The position numbers were made by a program, and so were the translations under genes. Below are positions 60,201 to 64,000 of a stretch of DNA of 64,000 bases, piece after piece. How positions within the stretch are numbered: position 1 is the first letter of the stretch; the number at the start of each line of letters is the position of its first letter. Source of the stretch: Anseranas semipalmata (lineage: Eukaryota > Chordata > Aves > Anseriformes > Anseranatidae); NCBI GenBank assembly GCA_013399115.1, contig VXAA01004026.1:690211-754210 (forward strand), read 5' to 3'. Below the pieces are notes generated by a model, which was given only the letters and a program-made list of their open reading frames with translations, had not been told where the DNA came from and ran no database searches.

Positions 60201-62290
60201 ATAATAAGCAATCTATCTCCGCCCAAACTGAGCTGCAGCTTGGAACTTGGAACTCAAAATTCTCTTTTATATTGTTTTATATGTATATTCCCATTAGTGG
60301 TCACTGCATTATGCAGGTATAAGAATTAGGAGTGAAGCAGCCACAAAACACCTCTCATATATATTCTGAAAGTGAGAGAATAAATAGCTTGCTGCAGTAA
60401 AGGATGCTTCAGGAATACTGTAGCAATAAAATTAAAAACATGCAGAGCCACAGAAAGCAGTCAATCCCAATAATAAATTGGCCTCAGAAGACAACAAGTT
60501 GCTGAGACTTAAAGACTTTGTAAATAAGTTATTCAGAGGATTTCTTCCTCTGACATTGTTTATAGCAGTTGTCATGCATCTTGCTAGTTTCTCTTAAGCT
60601 CTTGCTCACCACTTTCTGATCCCAAGCTTACACTGCAACTCTTTCATGCTCTGAAGACTCACATAAGGAAGTTCAAATTCTGCCACTTTTTTCACCACTG
60701 GGAAAAGAAAAGGGAAAAAAAAGACAGATTTGGTGAAATCTAGTGAAATATGCCAGCTATTCTCATATTTCAGTTAGTGATAGATTAGAGTGCCGTTTTC
60801 TGCATTTAAAAGATGTGTAGATGCAAGCTTCCAAGACTGGTATTTTTCTTGAATGAAAGACCAGAAAACATCACTATAACTAATGTACAGGAAGAAAAGC
60901 ATGCAGCTTTTCAGTGGTCACTGCTTTCCTGTCAATACCACAATTCAGAACACTTAAACATGATTTTTAGCATGCGAGCAATTAGGTATTTCTTGGCAGG
61001 AGACTGTGGCTTACTTTTGAACTTAATATGATTGTGAAGAACATCAAAGATGCATAGACATGTAATCAATTAAAAATCTTTTCTGTTCTCCTGTGTATCT
61101 AATTATATCATAATACAAGGAAAAAAGAAATCCATCTGTGACTGCACTAGAACAGCATATAAAATGTGTTATATCTGGACACATTTGGGACTGTGACAGT
61201 CAGGGATTCTGTGCAATCAGCAATTCCTTTCACAGGCAGAGAGAGCAGGGGGACAGGGGAACAGTAAATGAAATAGACACAGACAGTAAGCTTCCTACCC
61301 TGCTGAGAAAGACTGAGTTTACTACTGGACCTTCATCTTGAGAAGGTTTACAAGACCATTAACATCTTTATGCCAATGAGAAGACTGAAAAAAGCTAAGT
61401 GACTTATCAAGGTCACGCAGGGCAGCTGCAACGTCCAGCTTCACTCCAGTCAACAGCAGAGACAGGATTCACTTCCCTGATTTGGCCCCAGCCTGTCTAA
61501 TCTCAGGCCTGGATCCAGCCTCATCCACATGGGAAAAAGGACATCGGCAGACCAATGAGAACATAAAAGACCCTTCACATTTTATGACTATAAAGAGACT
61601 CACAACCCAGATTTACAGCTTGCTCAGTACCATCATATTTAAACTTTTAATTTTCTGCCAGTTAAGAAAGGAAGCATGTCATGATATAAAGGAAAGTAAG
61701 CCAGAGACATTGTTTATAAATATAACAAAAGAGTTTCCTGTCCCATTGTTAAACCCAGCAAGTGATCTGTGAATTACAAAGTGTTTTATACAGGTATAGC
61801 ATCTGATTAAATGCCTACCCAGAAGATACACCTAATAGTTCCCATGTGGTAAAGTTGCTACATGTCTTATAAACAGAAAGGGCCACGATATTCATATGTT
61901 GAAGTCTCACCCCTGCACCACACCTATCTACTGCCATACTTTGTTCCCCGTTACCACTCCTTCCCAGCTAATAGCAGCTGAGCCTTAAGGAGAATGGACT
62001 CGATGATCCTTATGGGTCCCTTCCAACTTGGGATATTCTGTGATTCTATGAGAATGGGCCTGTGGGGGTTTATCAGACAGGATGGGTCTTTCAGCCTACG
62101 CAGGTTCATGCAAGCTCTGTTTAGAGACTCCAGGATCAGTCACTGCAGCCAACAAAAAAATCCAGGGGAGGGCTAAGTTAACCACTTTCAACAGCTTACC
62201 AGACAGGGCTCCATCATCATGATCTTGAATGAAAAAGAAGGTGAAGTATTTTATTAATTCTCTTGATAACCCCATCTTGCATGATGCAAC
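51116..62290 (-). CDS. SNX31: SNX31, sorting nexin 31 (C-terminal 291 residues, nine exons; 5' part outside window)
   Basis: Nine minus-strand exons (91, 88, 70, 93, 204, 96, 78, 60 and 96 bases) join with GT-AG sites and matching phases into one 876-base frame. Against about 440 residues for mammalian SNX31, about 150 N-terminal residues (PX domain and start of FERM F1) are off the right edge. What is present is the rest of the FERM-like module: F2 with [30 protein letters not shown] and [18 protein letters not shown], then the PTB-like F3 with [29 protein letters not shown] and [20 protein letters not shown], and the tail ending [12 protein letters not shown]. The family (SNX17, SNX27, SNX31) binds NPxY/NxxY motifs in cargo tails on early endosomes and favours recycling. 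SNX31 has been linked to beta-integrins and urothelial endosomes in mammals. SNX17 is the only close alternative, and the [11 protein letters not shown] and C-terminal wording fits SNX31 better. Confidence 0.95.
51212..53675 (-). other. SNX31: SNX31 intron H-I (last intron)
   Basis: This 2464-base AT-rich intron has T runs near 52424-52444 and 53107-53124. An A13 G11-like homopolymer junction at about 53588-53613 lies just before exon H. No repeat family was recognised. Confidence 0.8.
53676..53735 (-). CDS. SNX31: SNX31 exon H (variable linker)
   Basis: The acceptor CTATTTAG and the donor CAG|GTTCGT bound 60 bases (20 codons) reading [20 protein letters not shown]. It is phase-compatible with both neighbours and resembles the mammalian linker (EVPE...SKK). 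The donor GTTCGT is weak, so this is the least certain exon of the set together with the terminal one. Confidence 0.8.
54510..55620 (+). mobile_element. CR1 LINE with partial reverse transcriptase, damaged
   Basis: This is the longest CR1 in the window. The frame from 54577 encodes reverse-transcriptase motifs [53 protein letters not shown] and KFADNTKLG. After the N gap the ORF2 C-terminus continues ([24 protein letters not shown]) with one-base deletions near 55199 and 55388 relative to the copy at 41.2 kb. It ends with the CR1 3' UTR near 55620. The usual catalytic Asp residues of motif A (LDF) and of the FADD box are changed (LEF, FADN), so the enzyme would be inactive. It is antisense within SNX31. 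Confidence 0.93.
55050..55173. other. Assembly gap of 124 N
   Basis: The run of N falls inside the CR1 between the KFNKAK and VQRRATK segments. In the other CR1 copy of this window at least 70 codons (about 210 bases) precede VQRRATK without reaching KFNKAK, so either the gap length is nominal or this copy has an internal deletion. Confidence 0.98.
55817..55894 (-). CDS. SNX31: SNX31 exon G
   Basis: The acceptor TCTCTTCAG and the donor ATG|GTAAGC bound 78 bases (26 codons) reading [20 protein letters not shown], then KEGPEM, the final helix of F3. Confidence 0.94.
55895..56993 (-). other. SNX31: SNX31 intron F-G
   Basis: This 1099-base intron contains the AT-rich tandem repeat at 56701-56815. 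The rest is unremarkable. Confidence 0.9.
56701..56815. repeat. AT-rich tandem repeat, 17-base period
   Basis: Three to four near-perfect copies of ATTCATATATAATATAT are flanked by TA-rich sequence. Confidence 0.9.
56994..57089 (-). CDS. SNX31: SNX31 exon F
   Basis: The acceptor TTTTTTCAG and the donor CAG|GTTAGT bound 96 bases (32 codons) reading [20 protein letters not shown], then [12 protein letters not shown], the end of the F3 beta sandwich. Confidence 0.94.
57585..57788 (-). CDS. SNX31: SNX31 exon E (FERM F3 core)
   Basis: The acceptor GGTGCAG and the strong donor CTT|GTAAGTAC bound 204 bases (68 codons). They hold [40 protein letters not shown] and RSWQVTFL. This is the beta-rich PTB-like lobe expected to hold the cargo-motif groove, and the most diagnostic exon for SNX31 over SNX17. 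Confidence 0.96.
58009..58101 (-). CDS. SNX31: SNX31 exon D
   Basis: The acceptor TATTTTAAG and the donor AAAG|GTAAAA bound 93 bases (31 codons) reading [20 protein letters not shown], then [11 protein letters not shown], the helical end of F2. Confidence 0.93.
58627..58696 (-). CDS. SNX31: SNX31 exon C
   Basis: The acceptor GGAAAAG and the donor CAG|GTAAAA bound 70 bases. They complete the Trp codon and encode [20 protein letters not shown], then YMQ. Confidence 0.93.
58697..60609 (-). other. SNX31: SNX31 intron B-C
   Basis: This is a 1913-base intron. It contains an A-rich tract near 59954-59983. I recognise no gene or repeat family in it. Confidence 0.85.
60610..60697 (-). CDS. SNX31: SNX31 exon B
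   Basis: The acceptor TTTTCCCAG and the donor AAAGTG|GTGAGC bound 88 bases. They encode [20 protein letters not shown], then LQCKLGIRK, with split Val and Trp codons at the two ends. Confidence 0.94.
60698..62199 (-). other. SNX31: SNX31 intron A-B
   Basis: This 1502-base intron carries a short CR1 3'-end remnant at 61984-62050. Nothing else was recognised. Confidence 0.88.
61984..62050 (+). mobile_element. CR1 3'-end remnant
   Basis: The text 'ggactcgatgatccttatgggtcccttccaactt' followed by GATATTCTGTGATTCTATG is the last 65 or so bases of a CR1 in plus orientation, including the terminal octamers. Confidence 0.9.
62200..62290 (-). CDS. SNX31: SNX31 exon A (first exon in window)
   Basis: The acceptor TTTTTAAAG is followed by [20 protein letters not shown], and the exon ends G|GTAAGC. 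Its 91 bases start in phase 0 and end with one base of a Val codon. It corresponds to the F1/F2 transition of the FERM-like module. Confidence 0.93.
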
Positions 62291-64000
62291 CTTTAAAAAC
62301 AAAGACGGTCAGAAGTTTACCTATCCACTAGCATGAATAAAGAAGGGATGTTCAGTACCTATTAATGAAACTCAATTGTTTTTAAACTTTTCCCTTACGT
62401 CCTACTTAACTGCCCATCTGAAAGCAAATATAACCATTCCCATTGTTGCAGTATTTGAATTTGTGAGAAGTGTCATAAGTTTCAAAGGAACATAAAAATG
62501 TAGTAAAATAGAAAATGTTTTGTACTCTGACATACATTTAAGTGTACTCTAATGCAAGGCATCTGCCTTGTTACTTCAGATCTTTACTATCGAATCCTCA
62601 AATCTTCTTGTACAGTAATCACTGTATTCTCTGAGCTAATAGCATTACTCACGAGCATCACAAATACATATTTCTAAATAATTTGCATATTTTCCAAGCT
62701 GTTAGAGTCCTATTGCACTTCCAGGAAATATCTATGAGCCCTGTCCCCTTTACTGAAAGCAACAGCCTTGCTTGTAGGATTCTACAGTTCTGTGCAAAAG
62801 CAAACTAAAAAGCAATCTTATCCAGCCTGACATTTGGATGTGTTTTACATGTGTGTATGTATGTGTGTGTGTGTACATATATCTTGATGTGGCCCCTCTA
62901 CCTCTTTCTTGAAAAAAGGCAGAAGTGGCGCCAATGAAAAAAAAAAAAACACACAGAAATGATCTGCAGGACCATTTGCACAATGGGATAGTTGGGACAG
63001 AAAAGTCAGGCAGAGGTGAGCAAAGTAAAAGCTGGATCAGACAGGGGCAATTGTCTTGTTTTGCTTTAGGTCCTGAAAAAAAAAAATCAAAGCATTAGTT
63101 AAAGCATAAAGCTCAAAGAGCACAGTGCTGTTAGAGCATTCCCAAATTCTGCAGTGGCCATAATCTCCTGAGCTTACTCAGCAAAGTGGTGCGAGAACTG
63201 CAAGAAAACTCTCCAGCCCGGAGAACACTCCTGTCACAGCTCATCTGGCAGATTGTGCAACTTGACAGAGGAGTCATCCTTTGGTCAGAGAAGATGGACT
63301 GTCTTTGGTCTGAACATGAGGTGGAGGTACTGCTTTTCAGACTTTTTCCATAAGGTGCCAATCCTGAAACATTTCCTGCTCTGTGTCACGCTGAAAGTAT
63401 TGTAAATTCACTTATCTCCACAGTTCAAAAGGGTTTTCCCCAGCCTTACCAGCTGGTTTGGAAAGCAGACATGTTTTTGTCCATGGAAAAAGCAGACATC
63501 AAGCTAAATATAGGTTGAGAAGAATTGCTCCAAGTTAAAATTAAGAAACACATCCGTGAGGTTTTCCTTATACTTGTTAATATCAGGGCTGTTACCGGAG
63601 AGGGCAGCAGAGCATACAAATCGCTCACCTCGCAGTCATCAGGTATAATGTGAAGAAATTTTCAGAAGTTCAGACACAAAGAAGTGAATCATCAGCAGCA
63701 CCATCTTTCATTCTGTCTGCCTCTGTGCTAAGAAGTTCCCACAAATTACTTGAAATTGGCCACACAGCTTCAACTTATTACCCCTTAGTTGCATAATTCT
63801 AAGTGAACCAGAAGGCATTTCCCAGGAATGTCAGGTATATCAGATTCAGTAGGATTTTGACTTATTTTATTTCTTGGATCAAGGCACAGTCTAGTATATG
63901 TTGGTCTGAACATGAGGATTTTGGGGAGTGACAGCTGCAAAATCTACTTCTACTGCAAAAGGATAGTGAATGTAGTAGCACATCTACAATGAAGAAACCT
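62291..64000 (-). other. SNX31: SNX31 intron upstream of exon A, running off the window
   Basis: No further SNX31 exon (the PX or early F1 segments) was found up to the right edge, so these 1.7 kb are taken as intron. It contains a (GT)n tract at about 62850-62880 and a short T/A run. An unexplained open frame without ATG lies on the plus strand at 63135-63350. Confidence 0.6.
62850..62880. repeat. (GT)n microsatellite
   Basis: GTGTGTATGTATGTGTGTGT-like sequence continues to about 62875, an imperfect GT repeat interrupted by TA. Confidence 0.9.

Noticed and set aside
63446..63628. Possible upstream SNX31 exon ending in a GTAAGG donor
   Set aside because: None of the three minus frames resembles the expected SNX31 segment before exon A (end of the PX/F1 region), and the frame ends in a stop just at the donor.

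Overview
This window is vertebrate nuclear DNA and almost certainly avian. It is dense in CR1 LINE fragments with the bird-type 3' end (copies of an ATTCTRTG-like octamer beside a conserved TGGTTTGGGTTGGAAGGGACC-like tail). It has compact genes with short introns, one CpG-island promoter, and two recognisable vertebrate genes in the order seen at human 8q22 (ANKRD46 next to SNX31). Both genes lie on the minus strand, so they read from right to left.

Layout. (1) 1-28.7 kb: no protein-coding exon recognised. This intergenic tract holds CR1 fragments, a large degraded LINE at 3.6-5.5 kb, a GC-rich repeat unit at 3.08-3.66 kb, simple repeats and one small CpG-rich patch near 10.6 kb. (2) About 28.8-50.25 kb: ANKRD46. 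Its three coding exons (37259-37569, 35814-35972, 30617-30833) give a complete 228-residue ankyrin-repeat membrane protein. A non-coding first exon is inferred in a CpG island at 49.7-50.3 kb. Intron 1 (about 12.5 kb) carries a young CR1, two more old LINE fragments and a second copy of the GC-rich unit. (3) About 51.05-64 kb: the last nine coding exons of SNX31 (291 residues including the C-terminus; splice phases all consistent). The N-terminal PX-domain exons lie beyond the right edge. SNX31 ends less than 1 kb upstream of the ANKRD46 CpG island.

The two genes are not known to act together. SNX31 is an endosomal cargo adaptor of the SNX17 family, and ANKRD46 is a poorly characterised small tail-anchored ankyrin protein. 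The least explained item is the GC-rich unit of about 0.75 kb, present twice 43 kb apart at about 98% identity. One copy sits inside an old LINE and both carry a short LINE-like tail. The first copy also reveals an assembly collapse, because a single N replaces about 172 bases. No viral, CRISPR, rRNA or tRNA feature was identified. Repeat family names and repeat boundaries come from recognition by eye, not from a database search, and are approximate.
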